From the NCBI RefSeq assembly GCF_041080835.1, contig NZ_CP129683.1:1860001-1924000 (forward strand): a DNA stretch of 64,000 nt, written 5' to 3'. A program made the position numbers and the translations under genes. The stretch comes from Bifidobacterium sp. WK012_4_13 (lineage in GTDB: Bacteria; Actinomycetota; Actinomycetes; Actinomycetales; Bifidobacteriaceae). Shown in pieces: positions 1 through 9,044 of this stretch (the first letter of the stretch is position 1; every line of letters starts with the position of its first letter). The notes under the pieces are model-generated. The model did not search any database. It was given only the letters and a program-made list of their open reading frames with translations, and was not told the origin of the DNA.

Positions 1-935
1 TCATTGTATGGATCGTACGAAAAAAATACTGCTCAGAACATTCTGCCAAATTAGATTCATTTTCATTATCTGTGTCGTTCTTTATTCTGTCGTTCTTCAT
101 CGCTCACATAATTTCCTTTTCCACCACAATAGGAATAATGGCAACATATACGTATTGCGGCGGGTGGCTATTATCAATCATGATCGCCCTTTTCTTTGAA
201 TTGCGATCTAAGCGTGTGAAATAGTTGTTAACTTTCCAATGCAGTGCCGGTGATCGCACGGATAGGACGTTTGGCGCGATGCAGAACATCCCGTCCGTGC
301 GATACCTGTAGTCGAACGTTGTGAGGGCTCAGCGTTGCCGCTGCCGTAGTATCTGCAATCATCATGCACGGCCTTGTACGTTTATCGGAGTCACAACTAG
401 GAATGGAATGTGCCATGTGCAAGCCTTCTTGCAGCAACCATCGCTTACATAGTGAACGGCTGCGTATCACATTGACGATATGCCTTATTTTGGTGCTTGG
501 CATTGCTCTCATTGTGCCGGCAGCGCTAACAGCCGGTACTGGGAACCGCGACAGCGCGCCGAAGGTAACGCCGACAGCTCCTCTTTATACATATCGAGAA
601 TCGCAATAACGAAGGCTCTGGACGAAGCACAAGGGGCTGAAAATGGGGCAGCGGCTTTGGAAGAAGTTCATGGGTGGCAAGCGACTTAGTTGATGCCGAG
701 GCGTTCCACGACATCGCTGGAGAAGGTCTGTTTGTGAAACTTTGATGAAACAGCTGGGCGCAAACGGTCTTCATGCCGCGGCTGCAGATGCGTGGCTACG
801 GTGCCTGGCCATGACACCCAACAACGGGCTGTGCCCCGGTGCGGAGCAACAGGGGTGTTTTCTATGAATCGTTTCAAGCTTCTCCGGAATGCTGGAATGC
901 GGTTCTGATTTCCTTGAAGTGCCACGGCCGGCCCT
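1..935. other. Poorly coding region with possible gene remnants
   Basis: I see no gene here that I can defend. The best candidate is 364-609 (+), a short frame with one hydrophobic stretch (about residues 36-57) after a Cys-rich N-terminus; no good ribosome binding site precedes it. After its stop, protein-like stretches continue in shifted frames: one ends near 688, another runs about 669-743, and a Met-initiated one runs 744-866. That pattern suits a decayed gene. The first 250 bases are AT-rich compared with the rest of the window, which fits acquired or degenerating DNA. No RNA gene or repeat was recognised. Confidence 0.35.
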
Positions 936-1313
936 CTATATGGGCTCCCTGCAACTGGAGCAGAACGACTCCCCATTCTCGTACATGATCCCGTAACAGT
1001 AAGTTGGGCTTCCACCGCTGACCTCGAAGCAACTCTCATGCCAATCTTCACCATTGAAGTCTATGTGACTTCCCTCATCCTTAATGGGTTCGCCACATCC
1101 GGTACAAACGAGCATAACTATAAGCTTTTCCCGATGATAATGCGCCCAACATTCGGGAGAGGTAAATGGCGAGCAATGGTCGCTATCATGACGTTCGGAA
1201 TAGTCATTCATATTTGCGGTCATACGACCGCAATTCGGGCATGTCTGGTGCTCGCCCGGGCGCGTCCGGCTGTTGTGCCCATCCATTCCACAAATAGAAC
1301 AGGTCATAGGCAT
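936..1313 (-). CDS. Small zinc-binding protein with LIM-like module
   Basis: A 125-residue Cys-rich protein. The N-terminus has two CxxC knuckles about 18 residues apart (CSICG and CPNCG), a treble-clef-like layout. The middle holds CTGC-x17-WHESCF, which matches the first half of a LIM/zinc-knuckle module (C-x2-C-x17-WH-x2-C). The C-terminus adds a further CSSC pair. This strongly suggests structural zinc binding. There is no catalytic motif, no membrane segment and no signal peptide, so a cytosolic adaptor or nucleic-acid-binding role is possible but unproven. No clear Shine-Dalgarno precedes the ATG at 1313; a Met two codons later is an alternative. It stands alone, facing away from the membrane protein at 1571. 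Confidence 0.6.
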   Translation of the reverse strand: MPMTCSICGMDGHNSRTRPGEHQTCPNCGRMTANMNDYSERHDSDHCSPFTSPECWAHYHREKLIVMLVCTGCGEPIKDEGSHIDFNGEDWHESCFEVSGGSPTYCYGIMYENGESFCSSCREPI

Positions 1314-1570
1314 CGCATTGACATGTTAATTAAACTGGGAATAACCTCACTGCAATGCACCCATTTTGACAGGTGGGGCGCTTCGTCTCAAATGTTGGAA
1401 CAATTTGGCACACACAACCGCTTACCTGCTGCATTGTTGCCGACCTTTTGAGAAAGCGCTATTTGTTTATTTGGAAATGGCTTCATATCAACAATTGAAA
1501 ATGCAATACTTATCTAAAATTCAAAACCGGCAACAAAGTAATCAGAACGAAGAGAGTATGTGCTGCAGAC

Positions 1571-1924
1571 ATGAGAGTCCATTCGCGTCTATTGAATGAA
1601 CCCGTCAGAAGACTGATTGCTGGATTCGTATCCTTTGAAAGAGATGGCAGCATTGTCATGGATCTGTGGAATTCGGATAAAATTGCTGCCATGACTTTTG
1701 AGAAGAGATCGGCGAAAACGAAGATTCCTGTGTGGAGCCTTCTGATCATCACACTGCCCCTGCTCGGTCCTGTTCTCTGGTTTATCAGCGATTTCGAAAC
1801 AGATCGGTCGAGGCAGGCGGGACTTGTCGCGATTCCATGCTTGCTCATCATCGGCTTTATGTGGGGCTATTTTTCACGAGAAGATGAAGTGCATGAACTT
1901 GCATCCTCAGTAGGTTCACGGTGA
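1571..1924 (+). CDS. Hypothetical small membrane protein
   Basis: A 117-residue protein not recognised as any family. Residues 1-50 are polar and basic (possibly cytosolic). Two hydrophobic helices follow at about residues 54-72 and 84-101, with a short acidic loop between them (SDFETDRSRQ), and the tail is acidic. A later Met at about 1658 is a possible alternative start. No ribosome binding site is strong enough to decide. The gene ends about 20 bases before the first palindromic repeat of the window. Its function cannot be inferred. Confidence 0.45.
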   Translation: MRVHSRLLNEPVRRLIAGFVSFERDGSIVMDLWNSDKIAAMTFEKRSAKTKIPVWSLLIITLPLLGPVLWFISDFETDRSRQAGLVAIPCLLIIGFMWGYFSREDEVHELASSVGSR

Positions 1925-1944
1925 TATGTGATGGTGAGGTTCTC

Positions 1945-2076
1945 TTCGAGATTGCGAGTTTCAAGTTTTGGGAACTTCGCAATGTAGCTAGGACCAAAAT
2001 ACTGGAACATCGACCGATATCAAGCCAAAAATCGGAGTTTGTACTTTCTGAAGTTCCCAAAACTTGCAATCTCGAA
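1945..2076. repeat. Palindromic intergenic repeat, copy A
   Basis: A long imperfect hairpin. The left arm (1945-1977) pairs with the right arm (2050-2076) over 27 bases, interrupted by a 7-base bulge in the left arm. The core AAGTTTTGGGAACTT resembles the cores of the copies at 5981, 21482 and 34966, and AAGTAC occurs on the inner side of the right arm (read in reverse complement). It lies between convergent genes, after the membrane protein and before the 3' end of the ABC exporter operon. There is no T-run of terminator type. Confidence 0.7.
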
Positions 2077-2248
2077 AGACGTCAGGGCTTTCCCTATGCG
2101 AGAACAGTCATTCTCGGCCATTCTTGAGAGAGATTTTTGCTGCGGCGCCTGCAGCCTTTGATTGCCGTCAGCATATGAACATCGCAGAGTAGGCATTGCC
2201 TGAGAGCCAGTGATGAGCGGCACTTGCGAGTCCCGTTCGCGGATGTGT

Positions 2249-4045
2249 CTAGACTCCGGTCTGGCTGTGATACATCTGCGCGTAAATGCCATTGCGTGCG
2301 AGAAGCTGCTCGTGTGTGCCCTGTTCCGCCAGATGTCCATGGTCGATGACGACGATCAGATCGGCGTTGCGAATCGTGGAAAGCCTATGGGCGATGACGA
2401 TGCTTGTGCGGCCTGCCGTCATGGTTGCCATCGCCTGTTGGATGGTCGTCTCTGTCACCGTATCGACCGAGCTTGTGGCCTCATCAAGAATGATGACCGG
2501 CGCATCGGCGAGCATCGCACGGGCGATGGTGAGCAGCTGGCGCTCGCCTTGGCTGAGCTCTGATCCGCCAGCACGCAGATAGGTGTCATACCCATGCTCA
2601 AGACGCGAGATGAATCCTTCGGCGCCTGCTGCTTCGGCGGCGTGAACGATTTCCGCCTTGCTCGCATCCTCCTTGCCATACGCGATGTTCTCCGCGACTG
2701 TTCCTTCGAACAACGATGGATCCTGCAGGACGGTGCCGAAGGTCCTTCGCAAGTCCAAGAGCCTATATTCCTGAATTGGCTTCCCATCGAGCAGAATCTG
2801 TCCGGAATCCAACTCATAGAAACGTTCCAGCAGATTGATCAGCGTCGTCTTTCCTGAGCCGGTCTGACCGACGACCGCGACCTTGGTTCCCGCCGGAATG
2901 TGCAGGCTTATTCCATGGATGACCGGTTCGTCCGGATCATATCCGAAACGGATATCGTCGAATGTGATGTCTCCCTTTGGATTCGTCACGGCGAGGGCCT
3001 CTGCCTGGTCGACCGGTTCGGTCGGTTCGTCCATGATCTGGAAAATGCGTTCAGCGCCGGCAACGGCAGTCTGGAATGTATTGTAGATATTCGCGATATC
3101 GACGAACGGGCGCGAGAATTGGCGGACATACAGCAGGAAACTTGCAATCACGCCAATCTCGATCTGCCCATGGACCGCCATGATGCCGCTGGCGACGCAG
3201 ACGGCCAGAAAGCCAAAATTATTGATGACATTCGATAATGGCATAAGCATTCCCGACCAGATCTGTGCGGTGGTCGCGGTTGTGCAAAGCTCCGAATTGA
3301 GTGATTCAAACTGCTCGGTCACAGCCTTCTCTCTCCCATATGCCTTCACCATGCTCAAGCCAGAAACAGTTTCTTCGACATGGCCGTCAAGTCTGCCGAG
3401 AACCTGCTGCTGCCGCGCATACAGCGGCCTGGTGCGAGTCGTGACCACCTTGGTCAGAATCAGCACAAGAACCACGGGAACGATGGCAATCAAGGTCAGC
3501 AATGGACTCAGAATCATCATGAACGTCAAGGTTCCGAGAATCGTGAAGCTGTAGACCATCAGCTCCGCGACGGAATCTGAGATCGTCGTGCTGATGTTGT
3601 CCACATCATTCGTCAGCCGGCTCATAAGCTCGCCATGCTGATGCCGGTCGAAGAACCTCAGTGGCAGATGCTTCAGGGAATCAAACAATGCCACGCGCAG
3701 ATGCAGCACGACCCTCTGGCCTGCCGACGCAATCAGGTATCCCTGTGCAAAATTGACGAACCAATCGAAGACGTAGACGAGTGCCAGCAGGAACAGCGCA
3801 CTTTCAATCGGATCTCTCAGAGAGATGCGACTGATGACCTTGCCGACCATCAGCGGAGAAAGGACCGATGAGCATGCCGATAGGCCGGAGAAGATCAGAA
3901 CGGTCCCAAAGCCCTTGCGGTGCCCTGATGTGAGATCGAAGAGACGGCGCAGGGTTCCTCGCAGATTCTTTGGCTTGATCACGGCTCTGCCACGGCGCGC
4001 CATGCCGCCACCCATAGTGGGTCCGAAACCTCGTGCGCCGCTCAT
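2249..4045 (-). CDS. ABC exporter half-transporter, catalytic-site subunit
   Basis: A 598-residue fused permease-ATPase of the multidrug/lipid exporter family. The N-terminal transmembrane domain has about six helices (residues roughly 45-320). The ATPase domain has Walker A GQTGSGKT, Walker B VIILDE with the catalytic Glu, and the H-loop His (AHRLST). The signature motif is LSQGE rather than LSGGQ. Its ATG overlaps the stop of the upstream half-transporter by four bases (ATGA), with GGTGAGA as ribosome binding site, so the two are translationally coupled and probably form a heterodimer. The altered signature fits a complex with one degenerate ATP site, because it would sit opposite the degenerate Walker B of the partner. 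The substrate is unknown. The divergent two-component system may control the pair. Confidence 0.93.
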   Translation of the reverse strand: MSGARGFGPTMGGGMARRGRAVIKPKNLRGTLRRLFDLTSGHRKGFGTVLIFSGLSACSSVLSPLMVGKVISRISLRDPIESALFLLALVYVFDWFVNFAQGYLIASAGQRVVLHLRVALFDSLKHLPLRFFDRHQHGELMSRLTNDVDNISTTISDSVAELMVYSFTILGTLTFMMILSPLLTLIAIVPVVLVLILTKVVTTRTRPLYARQQQVLGRLDGHVEETVSGLSMVKAYGREKAVTEQFESLNSELCTTATTAQIWSGMLMPLSNVINNFGFLAVCVASGIMAVHGQIEIGVIASFLLYVRQFSRPFVDIANIYNTFQTAVAGAERIFQIMDEPTEPVDQAEALAVTNPKGDITFDDIRFGYDPDEPVIHGISLHIPAGTKVAVVGQTGSGKTTLINLLERFYELDSGQILLDGKPIQEYRLLDLRRTFGTVLQDPSLFEGTVAENIAYGKEDASKAEIVHAAEAAGAEGFISRLEHGYDTYLRAGGSELSQGERQLLTIARAMLADAPVIILDEATSSVDTVTETTIQQAMATMTAGRTSIVIAHRLSTIRNADLIVVIDHGHLAEQGTHEQLLARNGIYAQMYHSQTGV

Positions 4046-5823
4046 GCTCTCACCGGTCCGATCTGCGATTCAAAGATGGCATGATATTGTGCACTCTTCG
4101 ACATGAGTTCGTCATGAGTGCCGGAATCGCTCAGACTGCCCGCATTCATCACGAGGATCTCATCCATGCCTCGTACCGTGGATATGCGTTGCGATACCAC
4201 AATCATCGACATGCCCTTGGATTCAGCTGACATTTCACGCAGATTATCAAGCACCCGGGCCTCGGTGAAACCATCCAGTGCACTCGTGCAATCGTCGAGA
4301 ATCAAAAGTTCCGGCTTTCGAAGGAGGGCCCGAGCCAAAGAAAGCCGTTGCTGCTGACCGCCCGACAGATTCACGCCGCCTTGCCCTATCTCCGCATCGA
4401 TGCCGTGATCAAGGTGCTCGATGAATTCGTCGGCGCTTGCCCGGCGAATTGCCTGCCACAGCTCCTCATCGGTGGCCGCGGGGTCGCCCCATAGCAGATT
4501 CGAGCGAACGGTTCCTGTGAACAGCACAGGATGCTGAGGAACGATTGCCATGTGCGCGCGCAGATCATGCAGGTCCATGGAATTCAGAGGCACGCCTCGA
4601 TAGAGGATTGTTCCCTTCTGAGGCTGATAAAACCTGGGAATCATGGTAATGAGTGTGGTTTTGCCTGAGCCGGTCGGACCGATGATTCCCAAGGTGGAAG
4701 GGCCGGGCATGTGAAAGCTCAATTGCTTCAACGAAGATGCCGAAGCCCCTGGATGGGTGAAGGTGACGTTCGAGAATGTGAGAAGATCGGTGCCAGCTGC
4801 ATTCGTTCGTGGACGGACGGGATTCTCCGAAGGCTTATGGCGTGCGTTCTTCGACTCGGTCTGCGCAGGTCCTTCGCCAGTCGGCCGCTCATCTGGTTCA
4901 TCAAAGATCTCTTCGATTCGATGGGCCGACGCCGATGCCCGCACTGCCGTATTCAGAATCGCAGAAACGCGGCCAAGTGCGAACAGAACTTGCGTCATGT
5001 AGTTCACGCAGGCCATGAGCACGCCGATTCTGCCTGGGTCCTGTGTTCGAGAAAGCCATAGCAGTGCGATTATTCCGGCATTGACGGTGAGATTTATCAA
5101 TGGCCCATAGACGGCGGAGATGCGTGAGGCACTTACGGTCGCACGCGCGAAATGACCGGCGGCAATGTCGAATTTCCTCTGTTCCCGATCTTCTGCGCCG
5201 AAGGACTTGATTACTCTGACTGAGACCAGAAACTCCCTGCTCGCGCTGCCAAGACTGTCAAGCGCCTTCTGGGCGCGCATGAAACGGGGGAAACCTGCGC
5301 GCATGCTCGCGGTCGTGAGAGCTGCGCAGACCAGTATGACAACCAGAATAACCGCTGTCTGCCGAGGTACCTGAATGATGATCAGAACGATTGCGCCGAT
5401 GCATGTGATGGGTGCCTTGAGCATGATTCGCGTCATGCCTTGCGTAAAGTTCTGGATCTGAACGACGTCGTTGGTGATGCGTGTGATTATTGCGCTGGTA
5501 CGCAGCCTGTCGACGGATTGGAACGGTAGTCTCATCACCTTGGCAAAGGCGTCTGACCGAATGTCGCGGCCGATGAGCTGGGAGAACCTCGATGAATAGA
5601 CGTTCCGTATCACTGCGGCCATGGCACCAAGCGCCGCGGCTCCCAGCATGACCATGCCCCAATGAAGCACGCTGGAAACATCGCGACGAGTCACGCCGTC
5701 ATCCACGACATGCGACATCAGCGTGGGTTGAAGCAGATCGGTTATCGTCTCCACAAGCAGAAAGGTCAGGGCAGTGCACACCATTGCGATGTGTCTTCGA
5801 ACATAGCCACCAATCAATCTCAT
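4042..5823 (-). CDS. ABC exporter half-transporter, degenerate-site subunit
   Basis: A 593-residue permease-ATPase fusion, first gene of the two-gene exporter operon. The open frame extends to 5970, but I chose the ATG at 5823 because GGGGAGGG lies about 5 bases upstream and the first membrane helix follows directly. Walker A is GPTGSGKT and the signature is the canonical LSGGQ. Walker B ends in Asp (LLILDD) instead of Glu, and the H-loop His is replaced by Gln (VSQRIST). These changes are typical of the degenerate nucleotide site of heterodimeric exporters such as the LmrCD or BmrCD type. A polar insert of about 40 residues (Lys/Pro/Glu/Arg-rich) separates the membrane and ATPase domains. 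Confidence 0.93.
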   Translation of the reverse strand: MRLIGGYVRRHIAMVCTALTFLLVETITDLLQPTLMSHVVDDGVTRRDVSSVLHWGMVMLGAAALGAMAAVIRNVYSSRFSQLIGRDIRSDAFAKVMRLPFQSVDRLRTSAIITRITNDVVQIQNFTQGMTRIMLKAPITCIGAIVLIIIQVPRQTAVILVVILVCAALTTASMRAGFPRFMRAQKALDSLGSASREFLVSVRVIKSFGAEDREQRKFDIAAGHFARATVSASRISAVYGPLINLTVNAGIIALLWLSRTQDPGRIGVLMACVNYMTQVLFALGRVSAILNTAVRASASAHRIEEIFDEPDERPTGEGPAQTESKNARHKPSENPVRPRTNAAGTDLLTFSNVTFTHPGASASSLKQLSFHMPGPSTLGIIGPTGSGKTTLITMIPRFYQPQKGTILYRGVPLNSMDLHDLRAHMAIVPQHPVLFTGTVRSNLLWGDPAATDEELWQAIRRASADEFIEHLDHGIDAEIGQGGVNLSGGQQQRLSLARALLRKPELLILDDCTSALDGFTEARVLDNLREMSAESKGMSMIVVSQRISTVRGMDEILVMNAGSLSDSGTHDELMSKSAQYHAIFESQIGPVRA

Positions 5824-5980
5824 GTGCCCTCCCCGAAACTGCGCCGTCCAGATGCCGTCATTACCGTGTGGACGATTCATGAGCTTACGCCAGAAACGGT
5901 CGCGAATCTCGACTTTCATGATTGGCGAGACGCCAGGCAACGGCAAGCCACCAATTTCATGCCTTTTCACTGGCGAATCC

Positions 5981-6098
5981 TGCGAGCTGCTAAGTTTTTG
6001 GCACTTCTCTGAGTAGTAGATGCTGAAATCGGTGAAATCACGGTAGCGGTTCGGCTAGATTCGAACGTCGATACTTGAGCGAGTGCCAAAAACTCGCA
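5981..6098. repeat. Palindromic intergenic repeat, copy B
   Basis: The left arm (about 5981-6015) pairs with the right arm (6071-6098). TGCGAG is shared at the outer end, then an 8-base bulge in the left arm, then TTTTTGGCACT in both. The core AAGTTTTTGGCACTT is identical to copy C at 34966. The inner part includes a segment near GCTGAAATCGGTGAAAT. It occupies the 360-base divergent gap between the ABC exporter operon (start 5823) and the response regulator (start 6184); apart from it I see no clear promoter in that gap. Confidence 0.7.
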
Positions 6099-6183
6099 AC
6101 CCCGACCTGCAATGCGGAAAATCATGCCGGAGATTCCCGTTTAGGCCTTCATGAACATTGCGCGTTCGCGATAGAGTTGCCTC

Positions 6184-6855
6184 ATGGTTGACATTCTCGT
6201 GGTTGAAGATGAGCGTGATCTGAATGACGTCGTTTGCATGTATCTGCGGGACGCTGGATATGAGGTGACTGGCTGCCTGAATGTCCACGATGCCTATGAG
6301 GCGATGCACGGACGCATGTTTGATTTGGTGATCTCCGACATCATGATGCCGAATATCGATGGTTATGCATTCGCTGCAAAGCTTCGTGAGCTGTATGCGA
6401 ACCTGCCAATAATCTTCATGACTGCCCGTGATGACATTGCATCCAAGAAGAAGAGCTTTCACACCGGCGTTGACGATTACATGGTCAAGCCAATCGACTA
6501 CGACGAGCTTGTGCTGCGTATCGAGGCGCTGCTCAGGCGTTCGCACATCGTCGATGAGAACAGGTTGGAAATGGGTAATTTCTCCATGGACGCAGGCCAG
6601 ATGACATCAAGCATAGGCGGCGAGGAAGTGCCGCTGACCGCGCGGGAATTCAATATCGCATACAAGATGCTGAGCTATCCGAAGCAGGTTTTTTCCAGGG
6701 CTCAGCTGATGGACGAGTTCTGGGACACTGAGTCATACACCGGTCTGAGGGCGGTTGACGTCTATATCACCAATCTTCGCAAGAAACTTGCCGATTGCGA
6801 TGGTTTCGACATCGTGACCGTTCGAGGTCTGGGCTATAAGGCGGTGCCACGGTGA
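6184..6855 (+). CDS. OmpR/PhoB-family response regulator
   Basis: A 223-residue response regulator. The receiver domain spans about residues 1-117, with the acidic pocket E8-D9, phospho-acceptor D52 (in SDIMMP), T80 and K102 (VKP). A winged-helix DNA-binding domain follows (about 125-222) with the usual ending GLGYKAVPR. The histidine kinase gene overlaps its stop by four bases (GTGA), so the two form a coupled pair. It faces away from the ABC exporter operon. Export-linked two-component systems are common, so regulation of that exporter is a reasonable inference, not shown here. Confidence 0.95.
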   Translation: MVDILVVEDERDLNDVVCMYLRDAGYEVTGCLNVHDAYEAMHGRMFDLVISDIMMPNIDGYAFAAKLRELYANLPIIFMTARDDIASKKKSFHTGVDDYMVKPIDYDELVLRIEALLRRSHIVDENRLEMGNFSMDAGQMTSSIGGEEVPLTAREFNIAYKMLSYPKQVFSRAQLMDEFWDTESYTGLRAVDVYITNLRKKLADCDGFDIVTVRGLGYKAVPR

Positions 6856-7979
6856 GAAGAAAATCATCAGTCGAAGCCCTTCAGATCCACGGACCTGATG
6901 CGTCCGAGATGGAAGCTCTTCCCAGGAAGCGCTCCATGCGTATCAAGGAACGCAGATTCGCGCCGAGCACCTTCATCTGGACCTTTGTCATCCTCTGTTC
7001 CCTTGCTGGATGCCAGGCCTTGATCCTGGGCTCCTATGTGAAGCTTCCCTCGTTCCCCCCGCTTTTCATTGCCGGAATGACCGGCTACTGGGCGATCGTC
7101 GCCGGAATCGTCAGCTTCATATCCTATCGCCAGGTCCGCAGGCGTCTTGAACCGGTGCATCGCTTCAGCGAAGCCAGTCAGCTGGTTGCCGACGGCGACT
7201 TTTCGGTCTATCTCAATCCCAGGCATCTGCCCGAGTCGAAGGACTGGGATGCCGACGACGAGATGTTCAAGGACTTCAACATCATGGTCGAGGCACTGGG
7301 AAGCATCGAGACCATGAAGAACGATTTCGTGGTCAATGTATCCCATGAGATCAAGACCCCGCTCGCCATCATCCAGAGCTATTCCCAGTTATTGGGCAAG
7401 CCTGGCCTGAGTGACGAGCAGCGCACGCACTATAGCGAGATCGTGACCAGCGCGACCAAGCGCCTTGGTCAGTTTGTGACCAACATCCTCAAGCTCAGCA
7501 AGATGGAGAACCAAAGCATCGACCTGCAGCTTGAGGACTGTGACATTCCCCGCCAACTGACCGATATCGTTCTGGGTCTGAGTGACAGCTTCGATGCGCG
7601 CGACATTCAGCTGGACATCGATATGGACGATACGGCCTTGGCCAAGGCCGATTCTGGTCTGTTGGAGATCATCTGGGGAAACATTCTTGGCAATGCCATG
7701 AAATTCACGGAACCTGGCGGCCATGTCTCCATCAGGCAGAGCTCCGATGATTCGATGGTCAGCGTCGAGATTCGCGATGATGGCTGTGGAATGAGCTCCG
7801 ATGAACTCGCCCACGTCTTCGACAAGTTCTATCAGGCAGACACCTCGCATGCAGCGCAAGGCAACGGATTAGGCATGGCGATGGTGCATCGTGCGGTTGA
7901 GCTGCTCGGCGGTTCGATCACCATCCACAGCGAAAGGGGCAAGGGAACTGAGGTGCAGGTGAGGCTCCCTGCCGCCTGA
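6852..7979 (+). CDS. Sensor histidine kinase, short-loop membrane type
   Basis: A 375-residue kinase starting with GTG inside the regulator's stop codon, with AAGGCGG upstream. Two membrane helices (about residues 40-61 and 69-92) are separated by only a few residues, so there is no extracytoplasmic sensor domain. A HAMP-like segment follows, then the dimerisation box NVSHEIKTPL with phospho-acceptor H165. The ATPase domain shows the N box (GNILGNAMKF), DDGCGM, the F box (FDKFYQ) and GNGLGMAM. The short loop is typical of kinases that sense within the membrane or through a partner transporter, which fits the exporter next door. A later Met (about residue 20 or 29) is an alternative start. Confidence 0.94.
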   Translation: MRRKSSVEALQIHGPDASEMEALPRKRSMRIKERRFAPSTFIWTFVILCSLAGCQALILGSYVKLPSFPPLFIAGMTGYWAIVAGIVSFISYRQVRRRLEPVHRFSEASQLVADGDFSVYLNPRHLPESKDWDADDEMFKDFNIMVEALGSIETMKNDFVVNVSHEIKTPLAIIQSYSQLLGKPGLSDEQRTHYSEIVTSATKRLGQFVTNILKLSKMENQSIDLQLEDCDIPRQLTDIVLGLSDSFDARDIQLDIDMDDTALAKADSGLLEIIWGNILGNAMKFTEPGGHVSIRQSSDDSMVSVEIRDDGCGMSSDELAHVFDKFYQADTSHAAQGNGLGMAMVHRAVELLGGSITIHSERGKGTEVQVRLPAA

Positions 7980-8114
7980 TCTCTCCAGTGTTCGTGCGTA
8001 TTCGCAGAATTCGCAATAACTAACACAAATCAAACAATTCACCAATATTCGCCGAACGTGTCTTCTTTAGATTAGATGTTGTCAGCTCAACAGCACAACG
8101 TGAAGGAGATAGCA

Positions 8115-8654
8115 ATGACCGCCGCAAACGCAACAACGATCTCAGCAGCAGCACATGACTTCGTTGGATACGAATACAAGACCATATCGGTTTCCGCGTC
8201 GCTCGAAGGCCTGTATGCAGACAGCTACCGTTCGTTCGGATGGTCGCTCGAATCATCGGAGCAGGATTTTCTGTCGAAGAAATCGATTCTCAAGTTCAAG
8301 CGCGATCGACAGATTCGCAACAAGGCGGAGCTGCTTCGCCTGCAGCGACAGTTCGATTCATATGCGGACCGCATCGATTCCTTGGAGACGGAGCCAAAGT
8401 CAAATGCAGGAATGCTTGCCGTCGGCATCGGGGTTGTGGGATGTGCGTTCCTTGCAGGCGCTGTCTTCTCATATCTGGGTGGCCTGATCGTCGCCATGAT
8501 CCTCCTCGCGATTCCAGGATTCCTGCTCTGGATGCTCGCCTATCCGATGTTCCGGCATTACGTGTCTTCGAAGACCAGCAAGGTCGCCCCTCAGGTCGAT
8601 GCGGCATACGATGCAGTCTATGAAACGGCGAAGAAGGCAAGCTCGCTGCTGTAG
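8115..8654 (+). CDS. Conserved-looking membrane protein, unknown function
   Basis: A 179-residue protein. The start at 8115 is supported by GAAGGAGAT eight bases upstream; an earlier in-frame start at 8076 has no such site. Residues 1-95 are soluble, with a basic, probably helical stretch rich in Lys, Arg and Glu. Two adjacent hydrophobic helices follow at about 102-122 and 126-150, forming a hairpin with little outside the membrane. The tail is again soluble and Lys/Ala-rich. The layout is that of a membrane-anchored coiled protein. I do not recognise a family. It is the first of three membrane-protein genes downstream of the two-component system. Confidence 0.7.
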   Translation: MTAANATTISAAAHDFVGYEYKTISVSASLEGLYADSYRSFGWSLESSEQDFLSKKSILKFKRDRQIRNKAELLRLQRQFDSYADRIDSLETEPKSNAGMLAVGIGVVGCAFLAGAVFSYLGGLIVAMILLAIPGFLLWMLAYPMFRHYVSSKTSKVAPQVDAAYDAVYETAKKASSLL

Positions 8655-8789
8655 TGCCAGACGACGATTCGCAGTCGCACCCCGCTCGTGCAATCAGGAT
8701 TCATGTATCCAAAACTCATTCAATTCACTAAAAACTGTCCAACAATATCAGTACTCACAATAAATCAACAATATTATGAAGGAGTCATC

Positions 8790-8876
8790 ATGAAGGTTTT
8801 TCTAGGCATCGTCGCAGCAATCGGCATCGCAGCAGGAGCTTATATATGGAGATCACGCGCCGTGGAGAAGAATTGA
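8790..8876 (+). CDS. 28-residue single-helix membrane peptide
   Basis: A very short frame, but with a good ribosome binding site (GAAGGAG, six bases before the ATG). It encodes one hydrophobic helix (about residues 3-20) followed by a basic tail (WRSRAVEKN). The in-frame extension upstream to 8688 lacks a ribosome binding site and is not hydrophobic. The positive-inside rule places the C-terminus in the cytosol. Small proteins of this kind often modulate a larger membrane protein; the flanking membrane proteins at 8115 and 9045 are the obvious candidates. There is no homology that I recognise. Confidence 0.5.
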   Translation: MKVFLGIVAAIGIAAGAYIWRSRAVEKN

Positions 8877-9044
8877 CGTATTCGATTTCGATGGCTTTGC
8901 CGCAGGTGGTGCGCAAGGCCATGAGAAGTCCGCATCATGAGAGGCTAGCCGATCCGAGGATTCGGCATCGTTCTGGGTGCTTAAAATCCATACTGCGATC
9001 AGCGCGCACTTATGATGCATGAAGTGTGAAGAGAGGAGAAGGGG

